Source of the DNA: Butyrivibrio sp.
GTDB lineage: Bacteria; Bacillota; Clostridia; Lachnospirales; Lachnospiraceae
Direction: 5' to 3'
DNA length: 64,000 bases
Assembly (NCBI GenBank): GCA_017535785.1
Contig: JAFXTN010000027.1
Span: forward strand, 1 to 64,000
Positions 33,098 through 42,660 of this stretch are shown here, in pieces. Numbering within the stretch: position 1 is the stretch's first letter; each line of letters begins with the position of its first letter. Under the pieces are notes generated by a model, which ran no database searches, was not told the origin of the DNA, and saw only the letters and a list, made by a program, of their open reading frames with translations. A program made the translations under genes and the position numbers.

Positions 33098-33973
33098 TTA
33101 TCTTTTCTTTCTGTCAAAAGAAAGAAGCTTCAGCTTCCTTGATATTTCTTTAAGCTCAACACCAAGACTGCAGTCAAACACACCACTGTCAGACTCGATC
33201 ATACACTCGTTTTCTTTCAAAAGAGGATCTTCAATGATCTCCATTGTTGTCGTAGGAGAAGTTATGCACGCATCAAGAGTCTCTTTCTGCTCCATTATCT
33301 CGTCATAATCATCCGAAGAAACATGAACTATCAGGTCGTTACCCGGCTCAATACGTCCGAGAGTACTCTTTAAAAGATGTAAGATAATGCCCTTATCCTC
33401 TCGAAGATCGATGGCGAATACATGCTCATAGATCTGAGTAAGGACATCAACCATCTCGGGTTCAAGCTCATCAACTATCTGCTGGTATTCCTTTTCAAGA
33501 TCCTGCCTGTGCTCTTCCGCCTCCTGCTTTATTGCTTCGGCTGCGGCAACACCTTCACTGTAACCGGCATTATAGCCTTCAGTGCGGCCCTCTTCTATTG
33601 CCTGATTTCTGATATTCTCAGCCTGCGCGTTGGCATTTTCGATGATCATATCAGCCTGCTCCTGAGCCTGCTGAAGCTTAAGATCGATCTCCGCCTGCAT
33701 AGCCTCCATATCAAATTGAGGGTCAGGAAAAGATGCCACCATGCTCTGATCTTCAGTAAGCTGAGATAGCTGGTCCATATCTATTCCGGGAGTGAATTCA
33801 TCAGAAGCGCCTTCTTCCTCATAGCCCTCTTCCGAGACCATCTGGGCTCTCTGGCGTTTGATCTCCTGTTCCTGGTATTCTTCTATTTTTTTGTTGGCAA
33901 GTTCGTTATTGTCAATTATGCGAGCTTCACCTTGGTCAAAGCTGACATAACCGGCCTTAAAAAGATTAGACAA
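33098..33973 (-). CDS. fliH: Flagellar export stator protein FliH
   Basis: The protein has 291 residues. The N-terminal half is charged and variable; a Glu/Gln/Ala-rich coiled coil (about 95-165, with IIENANAQAENIRNQAIEEG and GYNAGYSEGVAAAEAI) leads into the C-terminal FliH/V-ATPase E-subunit-like domain that binds FliI. It regulates FliI and anchors it to the C-ring. Its start overlaps the fliG 3' end by 8 nt, so the two are probably translationally coupled. Confidence 0.9.
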   Translation of the reverse strand: MSNLFKAGYVSFDQGEARIIDNNELANKKIEEYQEQEIKRQRAQMVSEEGYEEEGASDEFTPGIDMDQLSQLTEDQSMVASFPDPQFDMEAMQAEIDLKLQQAQEQADMIIENANAQAENIRNQAIEEGRTEGYNAGYSEGVAAAEAIKQEAEEHRQDLEKEYQQIVDELEPEMVDVLTQIYEHVFAIDLREDKGIILHLLKSTLGRIEPGNDLIVHVSSDDYDEIMEQKETLDACITSPTTTMEIIEDPLLKENECMIESDSGVFDCSLGVELKEISRKLKLLSFDRKKR

Positions 33974-35000
33974 CTAGCTCATCACCTCCGCCTCTGGAGA
34001 TTACGATCTCGCCGGAATCTTCAAGCTTTCTGATTACATTAACGATCTTCTGCTGAGCCTCTTCAACATCCTTCATACGAACAGGGCCCATGAAATCCAT
34101 ATCCTCACGGATCATAGCTGCAAGACGCTTGGACAGGTTGTTAAAGATAGCATTCTGAACCTGTTCTGTAGCACCCTTACAAGCAAGCGCAAGGTCACTG
34201 TTCTCAACTTCACGCAGCACTCTCTGAATAGAACGGTCGTCGAGAAGGAGAACGTCCTCGAATACGAACATCTTCTTTCTGATCTCGTCGGCAAGCTCGG
34301 GCTCTTCGATCTCGAGAGTCTCCATGATATGCTTTTCTGTTGCACGATCTACAGTGTTCAAGATCTCTACAACAGCGTCTACGCCACCGATGATGGTGTA
34401 ATCCTGATTTACCAAAGAAGATAGCTTTGATTCCAACACTTTTTCCACTTCCTTTATGGTATCCGGACTTGTTCTGTCCATGGTCGCAATTCTCTTGGCA
34501 ACATCAGCCTGCCTGTCGGGAGGAAGTGCCGAAAGAATAAGTGAACTGTGTGAAGGTGACATGTATGACAAAATAAGAGCGATAGTCTGCGGATGCTCGT
34601 CCTGAATAAAGGTAAGTATCTGAGACGGCTCGGTCTTTCTGATAAACTCGAACGGCTTAACCTGAAGTGAAGCTGTGAGCTTACTGATAACGTCAAGGGC
34701 TTTATCTTCACCGAGGGCTTTTTCAAGAAGCTCTTTAGCGTAGTTGATACCACCTTCCGCAATATACTGCTGTGCAAGGCAGACACCGTAGAACTCTTCG
34801 AGGATTGCCTCCTTGATCTGCGAAGTTACGCTTCTTGTATTGGCAATCTCAAGAGTAAGCTCTTCAATCTCCTCTTCCTTGAGATGTTTGAATATGGCGG
34901 ATGACTTCTCGGGGCCTAAAGCAATGAGAAGTATTGCCGCTTTTTGTGTGCCGGTAAAATCCGCGGTGAGCGGATTGGTTCCCTTCATCCCAGCGTCCAT
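33966..35000 (-). CDS. fliG: Flagellar motor switch protein FliG
   Basis: The protein has 344 residues, the normal length. The N domain (KAAILLIALGPEKSSAIFKH) binds FliF, the middle has the EHPQTIALILSYM motif that binds FliM, and the C-terminal domain holds the torque-helix charges (VLLLDDRSIQRVLREVENSD). It transmits stator torque and switching. It follows fliF by 55 nt. Confidence 0.97.
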   Translation of the reverse strand: MDAGMKGTNPLTADFTGTQKAAILLIALGPEKSSAIFKHLKEEEIEELTLEIANTRSVTSQIKEAILEEFYGVCLAQQYIAEGGINYAKELLEKALGEDKALDVISKLTASLQVKPFEFIRKTEPSQILTFIQDEHPQTIALILSYMSPSHSSLILSALPPDRQADVAKRIATMDRTSPDTIKEVEKVLESKLSSLVNQDYTIIGGVDAVVEILNTVDRATEKHIMETLEIEEPELADEIRKKMFVFEDVLLLDDRSIQRVLREVENSDLALACKGATEQVQNAIFNNLSKRLAAMIREDMDFMGPVRMKDVEEAQQKIVNVIRKLEDSGEIVISRGGGDELVV

Positions 35001-35055
35001 AATTCTACCTCTTGAAATTATATTTGGTAATAAATAACACTATCTGTTAAAACGA

Positions 35056-36672
35056 TCAGCCAAAATCTTCATTCAGCCAGTTGCGAAGAAGTGTCGCAAC
35101 GGCTTCTGGATTCTCATCAACAAACTTATCGATAAGCCTCTTGGTCTCGGATCCCGTATCGATCTCGATATCCTCAAGAACCTCCTCGGGCTGTGACTCA
35201 AGCAAAGACTCAACAGAAAGAGGCTCGGGTTCAGGCTCTTCCTCTGTCTTTCTTGCTGTCCACATGCTTCTGAGGATGATAAATGCAAGGAGTCCGAGAA
35301 TGATAAGGATCATCACGATCTGAAGTACATCTGTAAGTGTGATCCTCGATCCTGTTCTATCGAAGAATACATACTCGTTATAAGCAGCCATCGCAACGTT
35401 CTCAGGGCTGATTCCCGTAGCCTTGGATACAACATTCACCATATCTTCGGGCACTTCAGAAGGAATAGGCTCCTTGTTGGCGATCTTATACTCGTTCCAT
35501 GTCATGTTCTCGTTCTCGGAAGGATTATAATCTTCCTCTTTCATGACAATATAGTTTATAGCCGTAACTGAGATCGATGAATCCGAATACTTGATCTCGC
35601 CCGGCTGATTGGTCCTTGTTGTGATCTTCTCGTTAGGAAGATAATCTCTTGATTCCTCGTTGATATTGGAGCTTGAATTGTTATTATCCTGAGTTACATA
35701 TGTAGTCTCATCATCGGCATTGGTATCCGTTCCGGGAATACCGCTTATACCGTTGATATTCTCAGCCGTATAGATATCCTCATGACTGAGCACACCCTGA
35801 GTCTGATCTTCTGCAGGAGTATATGTGTGATCAACTGTCTCTTCATGAGAAAAATCCATCACAAGATTACTTGCGACCTCTATATCATCGTAAAGCTTGG
35901 TCCCAAGTAATACCTTCTTAACTTCATTTTTAACGAGCTGCTCCGCTTTTGCTTTCACAGAGAGCTGAGTGCTTGCCATACCGGAAGTTGTTGTATCTTC
36001 GTCTCCGGAAAAGAGCATATTGCCGTTGGTATCAAGTATGACAATATTCTGTGTATTGTCATTGCCGATGGCTTTGGCAACAGCCTTGGCAAGAAATGCT
36101 GCGTTATCCTCAGAAAACTCCGCTCCTTCAGCAAGCTCCAAGAGTATGCTGGCTGAAGCCTGCTCTTTATTTCCGATAAGTGTTCCGTCGTTATCGGGAA
36201 TATGGAGGTTTACGTTTGCACTCTTTATAGCACTGAATTTCTGAATAAAGTCAGATTCAAGTCTACTCTCAAGGTAGAGAACATATTTCTTTTGTTTGTC
36301 TGATTCCGTCGTTGAAAAGCTACCGTTTGTGACATTATCGATACTGTATGCGTATGACTGAATATCATTGGCACCGAGCAAAAGATTGGCATTGGCCTGG
36401 TCCTTCTTGAGGACTTTGAATTCCAATCCATCGTCGGAAATTTTGTAATTAATGGAGTTTGAATCAAGAAGTTCCTTGATCTCAGAAGCTTCTTTCGTAG
36501 AATTGGCGGTAGCCAAAGGAATATATTGTGGCTGATTTAATACGGAAACCGTGATTATAATGGTCAGTAATATAACAGAAGCCGCCCCAACAACGAGTGT
36601 TTTCTGTTTAGCAGTAAATTGGTTCCACCAGTCGAGAATTTTCTGCCACAAGGCTTTAAGTCTGTCAGCCAT
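35056..36672 (-). CDS. fliF: Flagellar MS-ring protein FliF
   Basis: The protein has 538 residues. Two transmembrane helices (about 22-45 and 440-462) flank the periplasmic ring-building motifs, recognisable at the start (YIPLATANSTKEASEIKELL) and in RLESDFIQKFSAIKSANVNL; the C-terminus (LIDKFVDENPEAVATLLRNW) binds FliG. It forms the MS ring, the assembly base of the flagellum. It follows fliE by 43 nt. Confidence 0.97.
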   Translation of the reverse strand: MADRLKALWQKILDWWNQFTAKQKTLVVGAASVILLTIIITVSVLNQPQYIPLATANSTKEASEIKELLDSNSINYKISDDGLEFKVLKKDQANANLLLGANDIQSYAYSIDNVTNGSFSTTESDKQKKYVLYLESRLESDFIQKFSAIKSANVNLHIPDNDGTLIGNKEQASASILLELAEGAEFSEDNAAFLAKAVAKAIGNDNTQNIVILDTNGNMLFSGDEDTTTSGMASTQLSVKAKAEQLVKNEVKKVLLGTKLYDDIEVASNLVMDFSHEETVDHTYTPAEDQTQGVLSHEDIYTAENINGISGIPGTDTNADDETTYVTQDNNNSSSNINEESRDYLPNEKITTRTNQPGEIKYSDSSISVTAINYIVMKEEDYNPSENENMTWNEYKIANKEPIPSEVPEDMVNVVSKATGISPENVAMAAYNEYVFFDRTGSRITLTDVLQIVMILIILGLLAFIILRSMWTARKTEEEPEPEPLSVESLLESQPEEVLEDIEIDTGSETKRLIDKFVDENPEAVATLLRNWLNEDFG

Positions 36673-36715
36673 GTATTCTCCCTCCCCAAAAAAACTAAAA
36701 ATAGATCAGTACAGA

Positions 36716-37060
36716 TCAGATCTGCATCTGAGTAAGCTCTCTGTATGCTGAAAGAGCTCTGTCTCTAATGGCAGTTGTATATTGAAGTGCCATCTGAGCT
36801 TTCTGAAGCGCTATCGAAAGATCGTGAGTGTTGTCGGTCTGACCGAGCGCCCATTTGATCTCTTCATTCTCAGCGTCAGATAAATACGCATTGGTTGTAT
36901 GAATATTTTCTACAGCCTTATCAAAGAAAACGGAAAAAGCCTGCTCGTTTCCCTTTTGGTCGTCTCCGAGCACATTATATACTCTGCTGTTAAGCTTCTC
37001 AGCATTTCTGATAACAGGTGACGATACGTTTCTAAGCTGTGAAATATCAAGTGATGCCAT
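36716..37060 (-). CDS. fliE: Flagellar hook-basal body protein FliE
   Basis: The protein has 114 residues. The C-terminal half (DLSIALQKAQMALQYTTAIR) carries the FliE signature that joins the MS ring to the rod. The ATG has AGGATAT nearby. It is third in the operon, after flgB and flgC, in the standard Gram-positive order. Confidence 0.95.
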   Translation of the reverse strand: MASLDISQLRNVSSPVIRNAEKLNSRVYNVLGDDQKGNEQAFSVFFDKAVENIHTTNAYLSDAENEEIKWALGQTDNTHDLSIALQKAQMALQYTTAIRDRALSAYRELTQMQI

Positions 37061-37100
37061 ATAAATATCCTCCCAAATAAGAAATCATCAAAAACACTTA

Positions 37101-37547
37101 TCAGCCCTGTCCGAGCTCAAGGCCTTTGGTCGCAATATTCTTACTTGCATTGAATGCTGTAGCATTGGCCTCATAAGAACGGCTTGCGTCTATGAGGTTA
37201 GTCATCTCGGTAACGGTATTTACATTGGGATAAGTAACATAACCGTTCTCATCAGCATCAGGATGTGAAGGATCATAAACAATGTTCATCTGTGTCCATG
37301 TATCATCCTGAACCTTGGTAACCTTAACACCTCTTCCGGAATAATGATCCATCTTTTCATTAAGGATCCTTGAAAAAGGTGTCTGAGAACCCTTCTCGGC
37401 GAAAGTAACAACCTTTCTCACATAAGGGCTTCCGTTCTTGGTTCTTGTTGTATTGGCATTGGCGATATTCTCAGAGATTATGTCCATACGGAATCTCTCA
37501 GCCGTCATACCTGATGAATTTATATTAAAAGAATCAAATATACTCAT
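37101..37547 (-). CDS. flgC: Flagellar proximal rod protein FlgC
   Basis: The protein has 148 residues. It begins MSIFDSFNINSSGMTAERFR and includes the rod signature IISENIANANTTRTKNG; the C-terminus has the second rod/hook coiled coil (MTNLIDASRSYEANATAFNA). It follows flgB by 14 nt. It is a normal-length, intact rod component. Confidence 0.97.
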   Translation of the reverse strand: MSIFDSFNINSSGMTAERFRMDIISENIANANTTRTKNGSPYVRKVVTFAEKGSQTPFSRILNEKMDHYSGRGVKVTKVQDDTWTQMNIVYDPSHPDADENGYVTYPNVNTVTEMTNLIDASRSYEANATAFNASKNIATKGLELGQG

Positions 37548-37561
37548 ACTCTATACCTCCG

Positions 37562-37957
37562 TTATGAAGACTTAGTAACCATCTGAAGGTTCTTGAACTC
37601 AGCGCTAAGGCCCTGCATAAGTCCCTGGTACTTAAGCTGGTTGGCTGCAAGAGTTACATTCTCGGTATCTATATCGACATTATTACCGTCGGTTCTGTAT
37701 GAAAAATTGGAATAATCATTGATAACTCTGGGCTTAAGGTGTTTTTCCTTAAGATCGGCCACCTTCTGATCCATGGATCTGTACTTGGAATGTCCGAGTG
37801 CTCTCTCAAGCTCAGCCTCAAAGTTAAGATCCTGTCTCTTGTATCCCGGAGTGTTAACATTAGCAATATTATTGGCCAGTACTTCATTTCTTGTCCATGA
37901 AGCATCTGCCGCTTTGTCCAGCACATTGATGTAATCAAAAACGTTGCTGTTGATCAT
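37562..37957 (-). CDS. flgB: Flagellar proximal rod protein FlgB
   Basis: The protein has 131 residues from the ATG at 37957, chosen over the in-frame ATG ten codons upstream because GAGGAGGGTGG lies directly before it. The rod signature NEVLANNIANVNTPGYKRQD and a C-terminal FlgB helix are present. It is the first gene of the fla/che operon. A sigma-A-type promoter is about 70 nt upstream, and codY with its own terminator precedes that. Confidence 0.97.
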   Translation of the reverse strand: MINSNVFDYINVLDKAADASWTRNEVLANNIANVNTPGYKRQDLNFEAELERALGHSKYRSMDQKVADLKEKHLKPRVINDYSNFSYRTDGNNVDIDTENVTLAANQLKYQGLMQGLSAEFKNLQMVTKSS

Positions 37958-38025
37958 ATCCACCCTCCTCGATACCAAAAAGCGCACTTATAAAAAGATA
38001 CACTTTTCGTATCATACTTATATTT

Positions 38026-38054
38026 ATAATAGAATTATTTTGAGCAAAATACAA
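38026..38054 (-). promoter_or_regulatory. Main promoter of the fla/che operon
   Basis: The minus strand has TTGTAT and TATTAT separated by exactly 17 nt, in the 149-nt AT-rich space between the codY terminator and flgB. No sigma-D-like element is present here, which fits an early operon read by the housekeeping sigma factor. Confidence 0.65.
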
Positions 38055-38106
38055 GCAAAATATACTTTATATTGTGCTCTATAAAAAAATAAACTACTAA
38101 ATATAT

Positions 38107-38140
38107 AAAAAGGATTTATCAAAAACGATAAATCCTTTCA
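38107..38140 (-). terminator. Terminator after codY
   Basis: On the minus strand AAAGGATTTATC pairs with GATAAATCCTTT over a 6-nt loop and is followed by a short T tract. It lies 25 nt past the codY stop and separates codY from the flagellar promoter. Confidence 0.8.
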
Positions 38141-38164
38141 TCTAAATCCATCCTGTTATTCGGT

Positions 38165-38944
38165 TTACATTTCCTGTTTAAGCTTCTTTATCTCAGAGAA
38201 AACAACGTCATTGGTAACTTTGATGTATGTTCCCTTCATTCCTGAAGATCTCGATTCTATAACGCCGGCGCTCTCAAACTTACGGAGCGCATTGACGATA
38301 ACGCTTCTTGTTATGCCGACTCTGTCAGCGATCTTACTAGCAACAAGAACGCCCTCCATTCCGTCAAGCTCATCAAAGATATGGATGATAGCCTGCATTT
38401 CGGAAAAAGAAAGAGTGCTGATCGCCGATTTTACAACCGCAAGCTTTCTGTTCTCTTCAGCATTCTCTTCATTGACCGCTCTGAGCATCTCAAGTCCGAC
38501 AACGGTCGTTCCGTATTCGCAAAGAATGATGTCATCAATATCATACGGAGCCTTGGTCTTATAAATAAATAACGTTCCAAGTCTTTCTCCCGCGATCTCA
38601 ATGGGAGTGATTATCGCCTGAAACTTTGATGTGTCAATTCCCTCAAAACCCAGCGTCTCAAGATTTACGTTTTCCTTTGTGGAAAGGATCGTAAGAAGTC
38701 TCTCGTTAAGCATAGGGTCTATGAATTCTCCGACTGTTGCAGCAAGCATCTTACTAAGCGATTCAACGCCGGCACTCTCGCCGATACCGAGAACCTTACC
38801 TTTCTTGCTGATAACAAACATACTCGATGACAAAATGTCGCACAACACTCTGCAGATATCATTGAATACGACCTTTCCGGAATTGCTATTATGTAATAGT
38901 TTACCAATCTTACGGGTCTTATCCAAAAGTTGAACACTACTCAT
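38165..38944 (-). CDS. codY: GTP- and branched-chain-amino-acid-sensing repressor CodY
   Basis: The protein has 259 residues, the usual length. The N-terminal GAF domain begins LLDKTRKIGKLLHNSNSG. The C-terminal winged helix-turn-helix is highly conserved (ASKIADRVGITRSVIVNALR, KFESAGVIESRSSGMKGTYI). It represses nutrient-limitation genes, typically including ilv and flagellar genes, when GTP and branched-chain amino acids are plentiful. The relA, ilv and leu genes in this window are therefore functionally connected to it. The ATG has AGGAG upstream. Confidence 0.98.
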   Translation of the reverse strand: MSSVQLLDKTRKIGKLLHNSNSGKVVFNDICRVLCDILSSSMFVISKKGKVLGIGESAGVESLSKMLAATVGEFIDPMLNERLLTILSTKENVNLETLGFEGIDTSKFQAIITPIEIAGERLGTLFIYKTKAPYDIDDIILCEYGTTVVGLEMLRAVNEENAEENRKLAVVKSAISTLSFSEMQAIIHIFDELDGMEGVLVASKIADRVGITRSVIVNALRKFESAGVIESRSSGMKGTYIKVTNDVVFSEIKKLKQEM

Positions 38945-38961
38945 TAAAATATCTCCTTTTG

Positions 38962-38988
38962 TTGTCCAAATAGCGACAATTTATTATA
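38962..38988 (-). promoter_or_regulatory. Candidate codY promoter -10 and dyad
   Basis: A minus-strand TATAAT (38983-38988) lies about 40 nt upstream of the codY start. Its -35 region is weak. Between it and the start codon a TTGTC/GACAA inverted repeat (38962-38979, 8-nt spacer) lies near the expected transcription start and could be an operator. Confidence 0.35.
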
Positions 38989-39010
38989 TACACTATTGTA
39001 ATCATATCAT

Positions 39011-39044
39011 AAAAAAATAGGCGCTTCAAACCGCAAAGCGCCTA
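39011..39044 (-). terminator. Terminator after topA
   Basis: On the minus strand TAGGCGCTT pairs with AAGCGCCTA (loop 9 nt) and is followed by TTTTTTTA. It lies about 50 nt past the topA stop and upstream of codY. Confidence 0.85.
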
Positions 39045-39094
39045 CAATTATGAAAAAAAGCTAAAGTTTTCTAAAAATTCAATCAAATTATCAG

Positions 39095-41200
39095 TTATTT
39101 CTTTTCATCTTCCTTGGAGCAGATAAATCCGCAATCCTGATTGCTGCAAACAAGCTTATTGCTCTTAGCAACCATGAGGCTTCCGCACTTAGGACATTTC
39201 TTGTCAACAGGTCTTGCCCATGACATGAAGTCACACTCCGGATTATCGATACATCCGTAGAAAATACGGCCTTTTCTGGTACGCTTCATTACGATGTCTT
39301 TGCCGCACTTAGGGCACTTAACACCGATCTTCTCGTAGTAAGGCTTGGTGTTCTTGCACTCAGGGAATCCGGGGCAAGCAAGGAACTTACCGTGAGGTCC
39401 GTACTTGATGACGAGGTTTCTTCCGCACATCTCACAGATCTCATCAGTAACCTCATCCTGTACCTGTATCTTCTCCATCTCTTTCTCAGCTGCGCTTACA
39501 GCCTCTTCAAGATCAGGGTAGAAATTCTTGATAACGGTCTTCCACTTAACATCACCTTCGGCTATTCCGTCGAGGAGTGCCTCCATGTTGGAAGTGAAGT
39601 TAACGTCGACGATTTGAGGGAATGCATCCATCATCATCTTGTTAACAGCCTGTCCGAGCTCTGTTATATAAAGGCTCTTGTTTTCCTTGGTGATATAGTG
39701 TCTCGCCATGATTGTTGAGATAGTCGGAGCATAGGTAGATGGTCTTCCTATTCCGAGAGCCTCAAGGTCATGTACGAGTGAAGCCTCTGTGTAATGAGGA
39801 GCCGGCTGTGTGAAGTGCTGATCTGACTCAAATGAATCAAATGTAAGCTTGGAATCGGCACTTAGATTGGAACTGATAACGTTCTTCTCGATCTGATCCT
39901 CATCATCTGTATATACATTTAAGAATCCGTCAAATACTGTCTTGGATGCAGCAAGTGTGAAACGGTGCTCTCCTGCATCGATCTTAACAGAAGTAGTCTC
40001 ATACTTGGCAGCAGCCATGCGGCTTGCCATGAATCTTCTCCAGATAAGCTGATAAAGTCTGAACTGATCCCTTGAAAGGAAATACTTGACCTTAACAGGT
40101 GTCTTATCGACGTATGTAGGTCTGATGGCTTCGTGCGCATCCTGGATCTTAACATCCTTTTTCTTGGATACGGATCCGTCAGCAAGGTACTTATCTCCGA
40201 AGTTATCCTTGATATAAGCATTGGCAGCAGATACTGCTTCATCGGATACTCTGGTCGAATCTGTTCTCAAATATGTGATAAGACCAACGGTTCCTTCACT
40301 TCCAAGATCAATTCCTTCATAGAGCTGCTGAGCAACTCTCATAGTCTTCTGAGTAGAGAAATTTAGCGCTTTGGAAGCTTCCTGCTGAAGTGTAGAAGTT
40401 GTAAAAGGAAGCGGAGCCTTCTTGGTCCTCTCGCCGGTCTTGATATCGGCAACCTTATAGCTCTTGCCCTTCAAAGAAGCGCAAATAGCATCAAGCTCTT
40501 CCTTGTTCTCAATATCCTTCTTCTCATTGCCCTTACCGTAATAATGAGCAACGATGGGTTTCTTCTCTCCCGCAATATCAAGTTTTACATCAAGTGTCCA
40601 ATATTCCTTAGGAATAAAAGAATCGATCTCTTCTTCTCTGTCTGCGATGATCCTAAGAGCAACTGACTGTACTCTTCCGGCAGAAAGACCTCTTTTGATC
40701 TTGGACCACAAAAGCGGAGAAATGCTGTAACCAACCATTCTGTCAAGGACACGCCTTGCCTGCTGGGCATCAACAAGATTCATGTCGATGTCTCTCGGAT
40801 GTTTCATAGCTTCTTTTACCGCATTTTTGGTGATCTCATTGAATGTGACTCTCTGGATCTTAGCCTCGCCCTCTTTCAACTTAAGAGCTGAGATAAGATG
40901 CCAGGAAATAGCTTCTCCTTCACGGTCAGGGTCGGTTGCGAGATACACTTTGTCAGCTTTCTTAACCTGCTTTCTAAGTGCCGCAAGTACGTCTCCTTTC
41001 CCGCGGATCGTAATATACTTGGGCTCGAAATCGTGCTCGATATCAACGCCCATCTGACTCCTCGGAAGATCTCTGACATGTCCGTTGCTCGCAGCAACTT
41101 CATATCCCGAGCCGAGGAATTTCTTTATAGCCTTAACTTTTGTCGGTGACTCAACAATAAGAAGTGAATTTTTCTTGGTAGTCGGTTTCTTACTTGCCAT
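39095..41200 (-). CDS. topA: DNA topoisomerase I
   Basis: The protein has 701 residues. An N-terminal TOPRIM domain (LLIVESPTKVKAIKKFLGSG, ATDPDREGEAISWHL) is followed by the catalytic domain with the active-site tyrosine in GLITYLRTDSTRVS. The C-terminus has three zinc-ribbon repeats with CxxC...C..C patterns starting at CEMCGRNL, CPKCGKDI and CPKCGSLM. It relaxes negative supercoils. In B. subtilis topA also lies upstream of codY, though the trmFO-xerC-clpQY genes found there between the two are absent here. Confidence 0.98.
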   Translation of the reverse strand: MASKKPTTKKNSLLIVESPTKVKAIKKFLGSGYEVAASNGHVRDLPRSQMGVDIEHDFEPKYITIRGKGDVLAALRKQVKKADKVYLATDPDREGEAISWHLISALKLKEGEAKIQRVTFNEITKNAVKEAMKHPRDIDMNLVDAQQARRVLDRMVGYSISPLLWSKIKRGLSAGRVQSVALRIIADREEEIDSFIPKEYWTLDVKLDIAGEKKPIVAHYYGKGNEKKDIENKEELDAICASLKGKSYKVADIKTGERTKKAPLPFTTSTLQQEASKALNFSTQKTMRVAQQLYEGIDLGSEGTVGLITYLRTDSTRVSDEAVSAANAYIKDNFGDKYLADGSVSKKKDVKIQDAHEAIRPTYVDKTPVKVKYFLSRDQFRLYQLIWRRFMASRMAAAKYETTSVKIDAGEHRFTLAASKTVFDGFLNVYTDDEDQIEKNVISSNLSADSKLTFDSFESDQHFTQPAPHYTEASLVHDLEALGIGRPSTYAPTISTIMARHYITKENKSLYITELGQAVNKMMMDAFPQIVDVNFTSNMEALLDGIAEGDVKWKTVIKNFYPDLEEAVSAAEKEMEKIQVQDEVTDEICEMCGRNLVIKYGPHGKFLACPGFPECKNTKPYYEKIGVKCPKCGKDIVMKRTRKGRIFYGCIDNPECDFMSWARPVDKKCPKCGSLMVAKSNKLVCSNQDCGFICSKEDEKK

Positions 41201-41244
41201 TACTGTAATACTGCCCCTTCATAAAAATTTTACTCACGTTCTTA

Positions 41245-41273
41245 TTAATATACATTTTTAAACTTTTCGTCAA
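41245..41273 (-). promoter_or_regulatory. Promoter of topA
   Basis: The minus strand has TTGACG and TATTAA separated by 17 nt, about 45 nt upstream of the topA ATG, in the 93-nt gap after the GGDEF gene. AAGGGG lies upstream of the start codon. Confidence 0.65.
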
Positions 41274-41293
41274 CCCTAAAATTTTTGCACGCT

Positions 41294-42442
41294 TTAAAGC
41301 CCTGCAGCCAAATGATGTCTTGTCTTTTCTTCATACATCATTCTGTCCGCATGATCTATGAAGTCTTTGATCTGCATCTTGCTGTTGCGCTTATAGGTTG
41401 CAATACCTGTACTTACGGAAAGATCCATCTCTCCCTTGTTGCTCCATTCGATAAGAGCGACTCTGTCCTTAATGCTGTCAACGCGTTCTTTTAATATCCT
41501 CTCATCGGAGATAGATGTAACGACACAGAACTCATCTCCGCCGAATCTTCCAACGACCGCATCATCCTCAAATGTATCTTTCAGGATATTGGCAATAGCG
41601 GATAAAACCTCATCTCCCGCTCTGTGTCCGAATCTGTCGTTGATAAGCTTGAAATAATCGATATCGACCATGATAGCCGAAAACGACTTGAACACACTCT
41701 CACTGACTGCTTTCTTGAGCGCCTTATCGATACCTCTTCTGTTAACGACGCCTGTAAGATAATCCATATTGACATCGCATCTTTGCACATAGATAAACAC
41801 TATAAGGAAAGCAAACACAGTTGCCGCATAGGCAAAGTTAATACCGGAAATGATAAACTGAGAGATCACGCCTATTCCAACTATAATAGGAAGCGCAAGC
41901 AGCGGTGTTCTGTACACTGATATGATCGCATTCCTGTAATATATGATATAAGCAAGGATACAGAAACAGCTCACAGCATGGAAAAAGAGCCTTACGTAGA
42001 AAAACTCCCCTCTGTGGTATCCGGCAAGGTCAAAATAATAGAACCAATTAAGCTTAAAAAATGTGGAAAGTGTGATAACTACAAGATTACTGATAGCATA
42101 AACCTTAACGGGCAATATAAAAAAGCCGCTAAGGTCATCAATCAGCTCGTCTTTCTTAACGAAACAATCAATATAGTTGATTGCGAAAAGAAATCCGAAG
42201 GGATCAAGTGCGAAGATAACGTATGTGGCAAATTTAGAAAAGCCTGTAAACGAAGTGCCCACAAGCGCTACAATGTCAATAAGAGCAGAGGCAAGTACAA
42301 GTACTGCCAAGATTCCTATCAACCTTGTGAAACTAAGATTAGATCTGGATTTTCTATCATTTTCCTGAAAGACAAGAAGCATCATTGCCAAAGAAAACGT
42401 GTAGACATTAATTACCAAATCCCCTAAACTAGCCATATTCAT
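41294..42442 (-). CDS. Membrane-bound diguanylate cyclase (GGDEF)
   Basis: The protein has 382 residues from the ATG at 42442, which has GGGG seven bases upstream (the longer TTG frame overlaps this site). Six to seven predicted transmembrane helices (about 10-220) resemble an integral membrane sensor. The C-terminal GGDEF domain starts near 228 with DYLTGVVNRRGIDKAL and has the intact active site GRFGGDEFCVV and the metal-binding MVDIDYFKLINDRFGH. It should make c-di-GMP. No inhibitory RxxD site is evident just before GGDEF. The PilZ protein of the fla operon is a plausible effector. Confidence 0.92.
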   Translation of the reverse strand: MNMASLGDLVINVYTFSLAMMLLVFQENDRKSRSNLSFTRLIGILAVLVLASALIDIVALVGTSFTGFSKFATYVIFALDPFGFLFAINYIDCFVKKDELIDDLSGFFILPVKVYAISNLVVITLSTFFKLNWFYYFDLAGYHRGEFFYVRLFFHAVSCFCILAYIIYYRNAIISVYRTPLLALPIIVGIGVISQFIISGINFAYAATVFAFLIVFIYVQRCDVNMDYLTGVVNRRGIDKALKKAVSESVFKSFSAIMVDIDYFKLINDRFGHRAGDEVLSAIANILKDTFEDDAVVGRFGGDEFCVVTSISDERILKERVDSIKDRVALIEWSNKGEMDLSVSTGIATYKRNSKMQIKDFIDHADRMMYEEKTRHHLAAGL

Positions 42443-42560
42443 ACAGTTACCCCACAATCATATGAATATCAAATCAATCCTTCTCCCTAGCTAAATAAAC
42501 CCATACCCTTTTTTACTACGAAGCGAAAAAAAATTCAAGATGTATTTTTACTTTATGCAA

Positions 42561-42600
42561 ATAAAGCCACCAGACCCCTTGGGGGTCAAGTGGACTTTTT
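42561..42600. terminator. Hairpin terminator between hypB and the GGDEF gene
   Basis: CCAC..GACCCC and GGGGTC..GTGG form a strong interrupted stem with a 3-nt loop. T-rich tracts lie on both sides (TTTTT on the plus strand, CTTTATTT on the minus strand). On the minus strand it would end the hemZ-hypB transcript. Confidence 0.7.
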
Positions 42601-42660
42601 GCCTGATTTATAAAAATTGTATAAACAAAACCGCTTGCTATCTATAATTTCCGCAAAGCC

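Noticed and set aside
37981-39060. CodY boxes around codY and the flagellar promoter
   Set aside because: I looked for AATTTTCNGAAAATT-like palindromes and saw none convincing; AT-rich partial matches occur by chance.
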